Assembly: GCA_015057165.1 (NCBI GenBank)
Contig: SVEY01000011.1
Location: 1 to 64,000 of the forward strand
Length of the DNA: 64,000 bases
From: Lachnospiraceae bacterium
GTDB lineage: Bacteria; Bacillota; Clostridia; Lachnospirales; Lachnospiraceae
Direction: 5' to 3'
The notes beneath the pieces were generated by a model. That model worked only from the letters and a program-made list of their open reading frames with translations, ran no database searches and was not told the origin of the DNA. Positions 17,290-26,049 of this stretch are shown one piece after another. A program made the position numbers and the translations under genes. Every line of letters starts with the position of its first letter. The first letter of the stretch is position 1.

Positions 17290-17387
17290 TTGTTACAGAA
17301 ATATAACAAATAATTGAATTTACCTTGTTTTCGTGGTAAAGTAAGTAAGTCAGTGAGGGTAAATAGAACTTATATTAAGGAGGAATA

Positions 17388-18275
17388 ATGAGTAATTACA
17401 TTTTGAGCTGTTGTTCCACAGCTGACTTATCAAAAGAACATTTTGAAAAGATTGATGTAAGGTATATTTGCTTTCATTATCAATTAGACGGGGTAGATTA
17501 TCTTGATGACTTAGGCCAGACAATGGATTTTGATGAATTCTATAAGAGAATGGCAAATGGTGCTGATACTAAGACATCACAGATTAACGCAGACGAATTC
17601 ATAGATTATTTCAGACCAATGCTTGAGGATGGAAAAGACATTTTACATGTGTCATTATCATCAGGTATATCTGGCGTTGTTAATTCAGCTAATATTGCAA
17701 GAGATGTTCTATCTGAGGAATATCCTGATAGAAAGATATATATAGTTGATTCACTTGGCGCGTCTTCTGGTTATGGTCTTATTATGCAGACATTATCTGA
17801 ATTAAGAGCTGAGGGTAAGAGTATTGATGAAGTTTATGAGTGGATTAAAGAACACAGACTTAATATGAACCACTGGTTCTTCTCTACTGATCTTACATTT
17901 TATATTAAGGGAGGAAGAGTATCTAAGACTTCAGGTACAATAGGTCAATTCCTTAATATATGTCCTCTTCTTAATATGGATAATCTTGGTCGTCTTATTC
18001 CTAGATACAAGATTAGAACTAAGAAGAAGGTATACAAGGCAACTGTTGATAAGATGGAAGAATTAGCAGATAACGGACTTGATTATTCTGGTAAATGTTA
18101 TATCAGTATGTCAGCTTGTATGGATGATGCCAAGGAAGTTGCAAGACAGATAGAAGAGAGATTTCCAAAGCTTGATGGCAAAGTCGTTATTAACGACATT
18201 GGAACAACAATTGGAAGTCATACAGGACCTGGTACTGTTGCAGTATTTTTCTGGGGCGCAAAGAGAGAAGACTAG
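17388..18275 (+). CDS. DegV family fatty-acid-binding protein
   Basis: A 295-residue DegV/FakB-type protein. The pattern DADTKTSQINADEF, LHVSLSSGISGVVNSA and FYIKGGRVSKTSGTIGQFLN covers the conserved lipid-binding pocket. FakB proteins hold a fatty acid while FakA kinase phosphorylates it; FakA is not in the window. Strong AAGGAGGAA site. Single-gene unit ended by a terminator. Confidence 0.9.
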   Translation: MSNYILSCCSTADLSKEHFEKIDVRYICFHYQLDGVDYLDDLGQTMDFDEFYKRMANGADTKTSQINADEFIDYFRPMLEDGKDILHVSLSSGISGVVNSANIARDVLSEEYPDRKIYIVDSLGASSGYGLIMQTLSELRAEGKSIDEVYEWIKEHRLNMNHWFFSTDLTFYIKGGRVSKTSGTIGQFLNICPLLNMDNLGRLIPRYKIRTKKKVYKATVDKMEELADNGLDYSGKCYISMSACMDDAKEVARQIEERFPKLDGKVVINDIGTTIGSHTGPGTVAVFFWGAKRED

Positions 18276-18300
18276 ATATAATTTATTAATGTGATTTATT

Positions 18301-18330
18301 AAAAGGCGTCGTAAGATGCCTTTTATTTTA
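18301..18330 (+). terminator. terminator after DegV gene
   Basis: AAAAGGCGTC-gtaa-GATGCCTTTT (one G-U pair) followed by ATTTTA. Confidence 0.75.
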
Positions 18331-18369
18331 ATGTGTTAAAGATATAATGGTTATTTAGAAGGATGAATC

Positions 18370-19131
18370 ATGAAGAGAATTAAAATAGTTATTACAGTAG
18401 TATTAAGTGTTGCAATAATTCTATTTGCCCTAAATTATATATTACTTAAAATATATGCTGGAGAATATTATAGGGCAAGTGAAGAAGCAATAGAGACTGT
18501 ACAGGAGAGTAATGATTTAATTGAAATAAAAAAGAGTAAAGCCGGCGCAAATGAAGTGATTGTATTTGCTCCAAAGAATCCTGTGGCAGGCTTGATATTC
18601 TATCCGGGTGGTAAAGTTCAGTACGAAGCATATGCTCCTTTGCTTCGAAAATGTGCAGAAAAAGGGATATTTTGTGTCTTAGTTCATATGCCTGATAATC
18701 TTGCAGTTCTAGACATGAACGCAGCAAGAGATGTTATAGCTAATAACCCTGACATTCATGAATGGTATATTGCTGGACATTCTCTTGGTGGAGTTATGTC
18801 AGCTGAGTATATAGCTGAGCATCCTAATGCCTTAAAGGGAATTGTGTTACTTGGATCATATACAACAGCTGATTTGTCTAATTATAATATTAAGAAACTA
18901 TCAATATATGGTACTGAAGATAAGGTTCTTAATCTTGAAAGTTACAATAATGCAAAGAAGAATCTTGGAGAAGATTATGTTGAAATAGTAATTCCCGGCG
19001 GATGTCATTCGTATTTTGGAGACTATGGAATGCAGGAAGGGGACGGCAATCCGACTATAACAAGAGATGAGCAAATGGACATAACAGCAAAGGCAATTTG
19101 TGATATAATAGGCGGTAAGGAGAACCAGTAG
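18370..19131 (+). CDS. membrane-anchored alpha/beta hydrolase
   Basis: A 253-residue protein with one N-terminal membrane helix (about 5-27) and an alpha/beta hydrolase domain. The nucleophile elbow is GHSLGG (136-141, Ser138); the acid is probably Asp in YGTEDKVLN and the base His in GGCHSYFGDYG. FYPGGKVQYEAYAP resembles the oxyanion-hole segment of the DUF3887/Abhydrolase_5 group. Substrate unknown. Followed after 41 bases by the flavodoxin gene. Confidence 0.8.
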   Translation: MKRIKIVITVVLSVAIILFALNYILLKIYAGEYYRASEEAIETVQESNDLIEIKKSKAGANEVIVFAPKNPVAGLIFYPGGKVQYEAYAPLLRKCAEKGIFCVLVHMPDNLAVLDMNAARDVIANNPDIHEWYIAGHSLGGVMSAEYIAEHPNALKGIVLLGSYTTADLSNYNIKKLSIYGTEDKVLNLESYNNAKKNLGEDYVEIVIPGGCHSYFGDYGMQEGDGNPTITRDEQMDITAKAICDIIGGKENQ

Positions 19132-19172
19132 GTTCATTACATAGACAATAAACGGTATAGGAGGATAATAAA

Positions 19173-19682
19173 ATGGCTAAAGTTGATGCAATTGTTTATA
19201 ATTCCAATGCTGGGCATGGCAAAGAATATGCAAGAATAATAAGCGAAGCAACTGGAGTTAAAGCTTATGATCTAGAAGAAGCTAAGAATTCTCTCAATAA
19301 TGACACTAAGGTATTATTTATTGGCTGGATTATGGGTAGTGGAATTAAAGGATATAAGAAAGCTGTTAAAGCATTTGACGTATTAGGTGTATGTGCTGTA
19401 GGTATGGCACCAATGGGAGCTACTGATGGTGAGATTAAGAACAAGAATAATCTTCCTAAGAGTATGCAGTTCTTCTATCTACAAGGTGGATTTGAGTGGG
19501 ATAAGGTCAGCGGTGCTGATAAGACTATAATGAAAGTGGTTAAGAAGAAGTTCAATAAAGACTTTGGTGGCAAGGAAGATATTAGCGAAGGCGAGAAGGA
19601 TATGCTTGAACTGGTTAATAAAGGCGGAAGCAGAGTTTCTGCTGAGAATGCTACTAAAGTTATTGAGTGGGTTAATTCTTAA
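19173..19682 (+). CDS. flavodoxin-domain protein
   Basis: A 169-residue protein of the flavodoxin fold. YNSNAGHGKEYARII replaces the usual T/SxTGNT phosphate loop, IGWIMGSGIKGYKKA fits the FMN-binding 60s loop of the Flavodoxin_5-like group, and the C-terminal part is a lysine/glutamate-rich helix. Probably an FMN electron carrier. It stands five bases ahead of the ASKHA ferredoxin gene, so it is a good candidate electron donor for that protein. Confidence 0.7.
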   Translation: MAKVDAIVYNSNAGHGKEYARIISEATGVKAYDLEEAKNSLNNDTKVLFIGWIMGSGIKGYKKAVKAFDVLGVCAVGMAPMGATDGEIKNKNNLPKSMQFFYLQGGFEWDKVSGADKTIMKVVKKKFNKDFGGKEDISEGEKDMLELVNKGGSRVSAENATKVIEWVNS

Positions 19683-19687
19683 TTAGT

Positions 19688-21295
19688 ATGAATCTTACAA
19701 TATTATTTGGAGATGAAAAGAAAGAATTACAAGTTAATAATGATAGCAAGAAGAGCCTGTTAGATGTTCTTAATGAAAATGGAATAGGTATTGAATCAGA
19801 TTGCGGTGGCATTGGTAAATGTGATAAATGTAAAGTCCGTGTTAGAGAATTATCAAGAGAATATAGGGCTTGTGAGCTTAAGATATGCAATTTGTATAAA
19901 AGTATTAATGAGGCACGTAATATTAAAGGTGAAGGCGAATCAATAGAATGTGTGACTATAGAAATCCCAAGAAACATCAGTGCTCATATGAAGATAGAAG
20001 GTGCAGATAAATCTATTACAAATGATGCATCAAGAAAGGTGCCTTCAGATTGTTGTGAGGGTGCAATGATTAAGGGCAGAGAAGTTGCTCTTGCAATTGA
20101 TATTGGAACAACAACAATTGTATTTGCACTTATAGATGATACTGGAAATGTAATTGACACATTAGGTATGACTAATTCTCAACGCTTATACGGAGCTGAT
20201 GTTATATCAAGGATTAAGGTGGCTACTTCTGGCAAGAAGGATCTCCTTAGGAAATGTGTTGTTGATGATTTGATACGAGGCATCAGGGAAATATGTACTA
20301 ATAATGGGACATCTGTTGCTGGACTTAATAATATAGTTATTGCAGGTAATACTACAATGTGTCATATTCTTATGGGTTATGATTGTAGCTCGCTTGGTGT
20401 ATATCCCTATACTCCGGTAAATATCAATACTATAGTTACTGATACACAGAAATTACTGGGATTTCAGGAAGATATACCTGTTATTATTCCACCGGGATTT
20501 ACGACATACGTAGGTGCCGATATTACGGCGGGATTGTTTTCCATTGAAAAGGATAATAAAGAAACATTTCTGTTAATAGATCTTGGAACTAATGGTGAGA
20601 TGGTTCTTGTTAATAAAGACAGAATATTAGTAACATCCACGGCAGCAGGACCAGCATTTGAAGGTGGCAATATTAGTTGTGGTGTTGCTAGCATAAGTGG
20701 AGCAATTAGTCATGTAACTATTGATAAAACTGGAATGGTATCCTTCGAGACCATAGGAAAAAGTAAACCAATAGGTATATGTGGTAGCGGACTATTAGAT
20801 GCTATTTATGAGCTTAGAGAGAATGGATATATTGATGAAAACGGACTATTCATAGATAAATACTTTGAAGAGGGATTCAAGTTGTATGGTAGCATTAGAA
20901 TTTCTCAAGATGATATAAGACATTTTCAAATGGCAAAGGCTGCTGTTAGAGCAGGACTTGAGATATTACTTCAAGGATTGAATCTTACATATGAAGATAT
21001 TGATAATCTCTATATAGCAGGAGGTTTTGGTAGTGGTATTGATGTTAAGAAAGCAGCAGGTGTAGGTCTAATTCCAAGGGAACTACTGATAAAGTCTGAA
21101 GCAATTGGTAATTCAAGCCTTGGCGGCGCTATTAAGATAGCAAATCATGTAATGTACGGTATTAATAAATACACATTTGACAAAGAAAATGTTAATATAG
21201 AAGAAGTTGATAAACTAATTTCTCTTGCAAGTGAAGTTGATTTGTCAAGACATGATGAGTTCAAAGAAAAGTACATGGAATACATGTATATATAA
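19688..21295 (+). CDS. ASKHA-domain ferredoxin protein (RACE-like corrinoid activator)
   Basis: A 535-residue protein. The N-terminal [2Fe-2S]-type domain has CGGIGKCDKC followed by extra cysteines; the spacing to the last ligand is shorter than in typical RACE proteins, so the fourth ligand is uncertain. From residue ~138 the ASKHA fold is clear: AIDIGTTTIVFALID (phosphate 1), NSQRLYGADVISRI, IAGNTTMCHILMG, LLIDLGTNGEMVL and IAGGFGSGIDVKKA. Relatives use ATP to drive reduction of Co(II)-corrinoid in methyl-transfer systems. No corrinoid protein or methyltransferase partner is nearby, so the target is unknown. Confidence 0.8.
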   Translation: MNLTILFGDEKKELQVNNDSKKSLLDVLNENGIGIESDCGGIGKCDKCKVRVRELSREYRACELKICNLYKSINEARNIKGEGESIECVTIEIPRNISAHMKIEGADKSITNDASRKVPSDCCEGAMIKGREVALAIDIGTTTIVFALIDDTGNVIDTLGMTNSQRLYGADVISRIKVATSGKKDLLRKCVVDDLIRGIREICTNNGTSVAGLNNIVIAGNTTMCHILMGYDCSSLGVYPYTPVNINTIVTDTQKLLGFQEDIPVIIPPGFTTYVGADITAGLFSIEKDNKETFLLIDLGTNGEMVLVNKDRILVTSTAAGPAFEGGNISCGVASISGAISHVTIDKTGMVSFETIGKSKPIGICGSGLLDAIYELRENGYIDENGLFIDKYFEEGFKLYGSIRISQDDIRHFQMAKAAVRAGLEILLQGLNLTYEDIDNLYIAGGFGSGIDVKKAAGVGLIPRELLIKSEAIGNSSLGGAIKIANHVMYGINKYTFDKENVNIEEVDKLISLASEVDLSRHDEFKEKYMEYMYI

Positions 21296-21309
21296 AAGGA
21301 GGTTTTTGT

Positions 21310-22482
21310 ATGAGAGTTACAGATGATATTATCTACGTTGGTGTTAATGACCACGAGATTGAGGCGGATTTGTTTGAGGGACAATATGAGGTGCCTCTTG
21401 GAATGGCATATAATTCATACCTAATTAAGGATGAGAAAATCGCAGTAATGGACTCCGTTGATGGTGATTTTGAAGAAGAATGGTTAGAAAATGTTAAGAA
21501 TGCTCTATCTGGTGCTACACCGGAATACTTGATTGTACAGCATATGGAGCCAGATCATAGTGCTAACATTACAGCATTTATGAGTAAGTACAAGGATGCT
21601 AAAGTGGTTGCTTCGGCTAACGCATTTAAGATGATGAAGAACTTCTACGGAGAAGATTATGAGGATAGAAGAATTGTAGTTGGAGAAGGAGATACGCTAA
21701 GTCTAGGAAAGCATGAGCTTTCTTTTATCACAGCGCCTATGGTTCATTGGCCTGAGGTTATTATGACATATGATAAGACTGATAAAGTCCTGTTCTCTGC
21801 TGATGCATTTGGCAAATTCGGTGCAAATGATGTAGAAGATCCTGAAGGATGGGCTTGTGAAGCAAGAAGATATTATTTCGGTATTGTTGGAAAATACGGA
21901 GTTCAAGTGCAAAATGTATTAAAGAAGGCGTCTGCACTTGATATTGAGATTATCTGTCCTCTTCATGGACCTGTACTTAACGAGAATCTATCATATTATC
22001 TTGAGACTTATGATACATGGTCATCATACAATGTTGAGACTAAGGGTGTATTTATTGCATATACATCAGTATATGGTAATACTAAGCAGGCTGTAGAAGA
22101 ACTTGCGAAGGCTTTAGAGGATAAAGGATGTCCTAGAGTAGAATATGCGGATCTTGCCAGAGAAGATATGTTTGAATCAATCGAAGATGCCTTTAGACAT
22201 GATACGTTGATTCTTGCTACAACTACCTACAATGGGGATATATTCCCATTCATGAGAACATTTATAACACATCTAATTGAGAGAGGATATAAGAATCGTA
22301 CAATCGGTTTTGTAGAAAATGGTTCATGGGCACCAACTGCAGCTCGTGTTATGAAGTCTATGTTAGAAGAATCTAAGGATATTAACTTTGTTGAGAACAA
22401 GGTAACAATCACGTCGGCACTAAATGACGAAAGTAGAGCTCAGATTGATAAGATGGCTGATGAGATAATGAAAAATTATTAA
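21310..22482 (+). CDS. FprA-type flavo-diiron protein
   Basis: A 390-residue A-type flavoprotein. The metallo-beta-lactamase-like diiron site is visible: H78-x-E80-x-D82-H83 in QHMEPDHSANI, His in MVHWPEVIMTY, Asp in SADAFG and His in CPLHGP. From about residue 248 a flavodoxin domain begins (IAYTSVYGNTKQAVEELA). Such enzymes reduce O2 to water (or NO to N2O) and protect anaerobes. AAAGGAGG stands before the ATG, 14 bases behind the RACE-like gene. A strong terminator follows. Confidence 0.93.
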   Translation: MRVTDDIIYVGVNDHEIEADLFEGQYEVPLGMAYNSYLIKDEKIAVMDSVDGDFEEEWLENVKNALSGATPEYLIVQHMEPDHSANITAFMSKYKDAKVVASANAFKMMKNFYGEDYEDRRIVVGEGDTLSLGKHELSFITAPMVHWPEVIMTYDKTDKVLFSADAFGKFGANDVEDPEGWACEARRYYFGIVGKYGVQVQNVLKKASALDIEIICPLHGPVLNENLSYYLETYDTWSSYNVETKGVFIAYTSVYGNTKQAVEELAKALEDKGCPRVEYADLAREDMFESIEDAFRHDTLILATTTYNGDIFPFMRTFITHLIERGYKNRTIGFVENGSWAPTAARVMKSMLEESKDINFVENKVTITSALNDESRAQIDKMADEIMKNY

Positions 22483-22495
22483 TTTATTTCTTTTT

Positions 22496-22524
22496 AATCC
22501 CGACTTAATTGTCGGGATTTTTTG
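22496..22524 (+). terminator. terminator after fprA-like gene
   Basis: AATCCCGAC-ttaatt-GTCGGGATT followed by TTTTTG. Confidence 0.9.
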
Positions 22525-22533
22525 TTATGATAA

Positions 22534-22579
22534 TTACGTACGTAAATCTATTGAAAAAAGGTACGCTTTATTATATAAT
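22534..22579 (+). promoter_or_regulatory. promoter with palindromic operator
   Basis: -35 TTGAAA (22551-22556), 17-base spacer, -10 TATAAT (22574-22579). The perfect 12-bp palindrome TTACGTACGTAA (22534-22545) lies just upstream of the -35 and GTACG recurs in the spacer. Phd-type proteins often autoregulate, so the downstream product is a likely binder. Confidence 0.7.
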
Positions 22580-22613
22580 TTAATTAGAAGATGGCAATAA
22601 TGAGGTATACGTT

Positions 22614-23174
22614 ATGGTGAAAGCAAGACAAATGGAAGTCAGATCTAATATTAAGAAGTATTTTGATATGGCTTATGAGGGAACACCAATTATTGTTCCG
22701 AGAAAAGAGAATAAGAATGTAGTTATTATTTCCGAGAGTGAATACTCGAGACTAGGACGTATTGAGAGAATCTTTGCATATGCAGAGAGGTTAAAGGGGA
22801 TTAAAGATGATACATTAATTCCTGATAAAGCAGATATAGATATAAGAACAGAGAACTTAGATAAGCTTTTTGCAATTAGTACATTGGAAGATAATTGGAA
22901 TGGTAATGGCGCGCCTTCATTTCCTCGTAAGTTAATAGAGAAAGTTCATGGTATTATTACAGATTTAGCTATTCAACCGGAATTATTTCCGACTGCATTA
23001 CAGACGATACAATTAGAATATGATAATTCTAGAAAGGATCATATGGAGATAGAGATAGGCATGGAAGATATGTCTGAGGTTTTTGTTGTTGGTAATAGCG
23101 GGGGAGAATCCATTGAGAGAATAGAGTCAACTGCCCGAGCAATTAATGAGAGGGTTGGTGCATTTTATGGATAA
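22614..23174 (+). CDS. Phd/YefM-like N-domain protein with extra C-terminal domain
   Basis: A 186-residue protein. The first 50 residues follow the Phd/YefM antitoxin pattern (KARQMEVRSNIKKYFDMAYEG, then PIIVPRKENKNVVIISESEY). The C-terminal domain has LEDNWNGNGAPSFPRKLIEKV, a W-x-G-x-GA-P motif that I have seen in uncharacterised proteins paired with a small downstream partner, and no known enzyme site. The stop overlaps the following ATG by eight bases. A toxin-antitoxin-like pair is likely, but which half is toxic is not clear. Confidence 0.6.
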   Translation: MVKARQMEVRSNIKKYFDMAYEGTPIIVPRKENKNVVIISESEYSRLGRIERIFAYAERLKGIKDDTLIPDKADIDIRTENLDKLFAISTLEDNWNGNGAPSFPRKLIEKVHGIITDLAIQPELFPTALQTIQLEYDNSRKDHMEIEIGMEDMSEVFVVGNSGGESIERIESTARAINERVGAFYG

Positions 23175-23535
23175 CATATTTCCAAAGACGGAAAAACTAT
23201 ATCGTGCCATATATCCTCCTAAAGTATCTGCTATGTATTGGAGAAAAGATGGAACAATTTCGTCAGCAGCATTTGCAGATTCCCAAGGTCTGTCTGTTGA
23301 GCGAGGTGACTTTCGTTCAGATAATGTAGTGGTTAATTCTATGCTTGAGAGGTTTACGGGATATATTGTGTCTCTTTATGCAAGGGATTGCTTTAATGTT
23401 GGAGCGATACTCAGGTATCTTCCATCAAATAATAGTGTATATCACAGTGAGATACATGGAAGTGAGTCTAAGAAGCTTTTGTCGAAGTCACAGAGGTATT
23501 ATCTTGCAAAAAAGGCAAGAATTGTTAATAAGTAA
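23167..23535 (+). CDS. small partner of Phd-like protein (possible toxin)
   Basis: A 122-residue basic protein of unknown family. The ATG at 23167 overlaps the preceding stop (ATGGATAA) and has GAGAGGG upstream; a longer frame starts at 23146 but lacks a site. Visible motifs are RAIYPP, YWRKDGTISSAAFADSQGLSV, and a C-terminal LSKSQRYYLAKKARI stretch. The SSAAF-x5-LSV motif seems conserved in such partners. There is no PIN, RelE or Fic signature. Translational overlap and a shared terminator make it functionally tied to the upstream gene. Confidence 0.55.
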   Translation: MDNIFPKTEKLYRAIYPPKVSAMYWRKDGTISSAAFADSQGLSVERGDFRSDNVVVNSMLERFTGYIVSLYARDCFNVGAILRYLPSNNSVYHSEIHGSESKKLLSKSQRYYLAKKARIVNK

Positions 23536-23558
23536 ATAGGGAAATTTTGTGAAAAATC

Positions 23559-23585
23559 ATAAGGGGCGCATTCGCGCCCCTTATT
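23559..23585. terminator. bidirectional terminator between convergent genes
   Basis: AAGGGGCGC-attc-GCGCCCCTT, a 9-bp GC-rich stem, with T-rich tails on both sides. It serves the gene pair to the left and metY to the right. Confidence 0.85.
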
Positions 23586-23618
23586 ACGTATATAGAATAC
23601 TTATACGATACATTATTT

Positions 23619-24896
23619 TTATATTCTATCTAGCGCCTGCTTAAGATCAGCTATCAAATCATCTGCATTTTCAAGACCAACAGAATATCTGATTAAGTCA
23701 GGTGAGATGCCAGCTTCGACTAACTGCTCGTCTGTAAGCTGTCTGTGTGTGTGGCTTGCAGGATGAAGAAGACAGGTTCTTGCATCGGCAACGTGTGTTG
23801 CAATAGTTGCAAGTTTTAGGGAATCCATGAATTTGATTGCAGTATCACGGTCTCCTTTAATTCCAAAGCAAAGTACACCACATGTTCCATTCTTAAGATA
23901 CTTTTGTGCCAGGTCATAGTATTTGTCATTCTCAAGTCCGGCGTAGTGAATCCAACTAACTTTGTCTTGTGATTCTAAGAATTTTGCTATTTTAAGAGCA
24001 TTTTCGCAATGCCTCTCCATTCTTACATGAAGTGTCTCAAGGCCGGTATTAACATAGAAGGCGTTCTGAGGAGATTGGATACATCCAAAGTCACGCATTA
24101 ATTGGGCAGTAGCTTTAGTGATGTATGCACCTTTGCCGAATTTCTCAGCATATGTGATTCCATGATATGATTCATCCGGAGTACATAGTCCGGGGAATTT
24201 GTCCTTATTGGCCATCCAATCGAAGTTACCACTATCAACAATTGCTCCACCCACACTTATTCCGTGGCCGTCGATGTATTTCGTAGTTGAATGAGTAACA
24301 ATATCGCATCCCCATTCGAAAGGTCTACAGTTTATAGGTGTTGCAAATGTGTTATCTATAATAAGTGGTACACCATGCTTGTGTGCTAAGGTAGCAAACT
24401 TCTCAATATCTAGAACTGTACATGTTGGATTAGTAATTGTTTCCCCAAATACAGCCTTGGTATTAGGCTTAAAATACTTATCCAATTCTTCTATTGGTAA
24501 ATCCTGATCTACAAATGTGCACTCAATGCCAAGCTTTGCCATGGTAACAGCAAATAAGTTATATGTTCCACCATATATAGCTGAGCTTGCAATGAAGTGA
24601 TCTCCTGCTTCACATATATTGAAGATGGCAAAGAAGTTGGCAGCCTGTCCGGAAGAAGTTAGCATTCCGGCAACTCCTCCTTCTAAGTCAGTAAGCTTTG
24701 CAGCAGCATAGTCATTAGTAGGATTCTGAAGTCTTGTATAGAAATACCCTTCTGCTTCTAAGTCGAATAAAGCGCCCATGTGGTCGCTAGAATCGTATTT
24801 GAATGTTGTGCTTTGATATATAGGTAGCTGCCTAGGCTCTCCGTTCTTTGGTTCATAACCGCTGTGGAGACATTTTGTTTCGATTTGTGTGTCCAT
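23619..24896 (-). CDS. metY: O-acetylhomoserine sulfhydrylase MetY
   Basis: A 425-residue Cys/Met-metabolism PLP enzyme. K206 in HSTTKYIDGHG binds PLP; YFYTRLQNPTNDYAAAKL and SSGQAANFFAIFN are the family start motifs. The length and the GISVGGAIVDSGNFDW segment fit O-acetylhomoserine aminocarboxypropyltransferase rather than cystathionine gamma-synthase. It makes homocysteine from O-acetylhomoserine and sulfide. Only about 60 bases separate its start from the AT-rich divergent promoter region, and no SAM riboswitch is seen there. Confidence 0.92.
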   Translation of the reverse strand: MDTQIETKCLHSGYEPKNGEPRQLPIYQSTTFKYDSSDHMGALFDLEAEGYFYTRLQNPTNDYAAAKLTDLEGGVAGMLTSSGQAANFFAIFNICEAGDHFIASSAIYGGTYNLFAVTMAKLGIECTFVDQDLPIEELDKYFKPNTKAVFGETITNPTCTVLDIEKFATLAHKHGVPLIIDNTFATPINCRPFEWGCDIVTHSTTKYIDGHGISVGGAIVDSGNFDWMANKDKFPGLCTPDESYHGITYAEKFGKGAYITKATAQLMRDFGCIQSPQNAFYVNTGLETLHVRMERHCENALKIAKFLESQDKVSWIHYAGLENDKYYDLAQKYLKNGTCGVLCFGIKGDRDTAIKFMDSLKLATIATHVADARTCLLHPASHTHRQLTDEQLVEAGISPDLIRYSVGLENADDLIADLKQALDRI

Positions 24897-25034
24897 AACT
24901 TTTCTCCTTTTGTCTTAATATATACGAATATGATTTTATCACTTTAAGAGTGGGTTTTGCAAGAAAATAGTACGTTCTTTGTGAGATAATAGTGTATAAT
25001 GATACTTGATTATTATTTGATGAGGAAATGACTT

Positions 25035-25991
25035 ATGAATATTGTAATACTTGAGCGTTCATCTGTTGGAGATGATGTAAGCGTTGATTTACTTAATCGA
25101 TTTGGAGAAGTGACAGTTTATAACACTACACCTGTTCATATGATAGGCGAGAGAATTAAGGATGCAGATATTGTTATTGCCAACAAGTCACCTCTTAATG
25201 AAGAGACTCTAAGGGATGCCTTAAATGTTAGATTAATATGCGAATTTGCAACAGGGTACGATAATATTGATTTATCCTATTGCAAGAAGCGTGGAATTGG
25301 CGTAAGAAATGTCAAAGGATATAGTACAGATGCTGTGGTCCAACATACATTTGGCCTATGTCTATACATTTTCGAAAAGCTTAATTATTATGATAATTAT
25401 GTTAAGTCAGGTGCTTATGCCAGACAGGATAGCTTCAGCCATTATGACATGAATTTTAGTGAGTTATCAAGTAAGACCTGGGGAATAATCGGAATGGGTG
25501 CTATAGGAAGCAAAGTAGCAGATATAGCATCAGCTTTTGGTTGTAATGTGGTTAGATACTCTCTTTCAGATAAGCCCTCTGATTCGACTTATAAGGCACT
25601 TCCTTTTGACGAATTCTTACATGAGTGTGACATTATATCTATTCACTGTCCACTTAATGATAATACGAGAGGTCTTTTTGATTATAGCGCATTTTCGAAA
25701 ATGAAAAGAGATGCAATTCTAATAAATGTTGCCAGAGGTGGTATTGTGGTTGATGCTGACCTGTATAGAGCCCTTAATGAGAATCTTATCTATGGTGCTG
25801 GACTGGATGTAACAAGTACAGAACCAATGACGGAAGATAATCCGCTGTCCGATTATAAGGACAGCAATCGTCTCATTATAACGCCACATATGGCTTGGGC
25901 AAGTAATGAAGCAAGAGCAAGAGTTGTTGAAGAAACTGCTCTTAATATAGAAGCATTTCTAGATGGAAGAGATAGAAATGTAATATTGTAA
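25035..25991 (+). CDS. D-2-hydroxyacid dehydrogenase
   Basis: A 318-residue NAD-dependent D-isomer-specific 2-hydroxyacid dehydrogenase. The Rossmann motif is GIIGMGAIGSKVADIA; catalytic Arg is in NVARGGIVV, Glu in STEPMTEDNP and His in TPHMAWAS. Glycerate/hydroxypyruvate reductase-like; exact substrate not determined. Possible first gene of an operon with the flavoprotein and hypB genes (58-base gap). Confidence 0.88.
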   Translation: MNIVILERSSVGDDVSVDLLNRFGEVTVYNTTPVHMIGERIKDADIVIANKSPLNEETLRDALNVRLICEFATGYDNIDLSYCKKRGIGVRNVKGYSTDAVVQHTFGLCLYIFEKLNYYDNYVKSGAYARQDSFSHYDMNFSELSSKTWGIIGMGAIGSKVADIASAFGCNVVRYSLSDKPSDSTYKALPFDEFLHECDIISIHCPLNDNTRGLFDYSAFSKMKRDAILINVARGGIVVDADLYRALNENLIYGAGLDVTSTEPMTEDNPLSDYKDSNRLIITPHMAWASNEARARVVEETALNIEAFLDGRDRNVIL

Positions 25992-26049
25992 TATTAAGTT
26001 GGCTTCATAAGTGTGAATGCTATAGTATTAGGTAGGACAAGGTGTTAAT

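Noticed and set aside
24897-25034. SAM riboswitch ahead of metY
   Set aside because: The region before metY is too short and AT-rich, with none of the conserved S-box stems.
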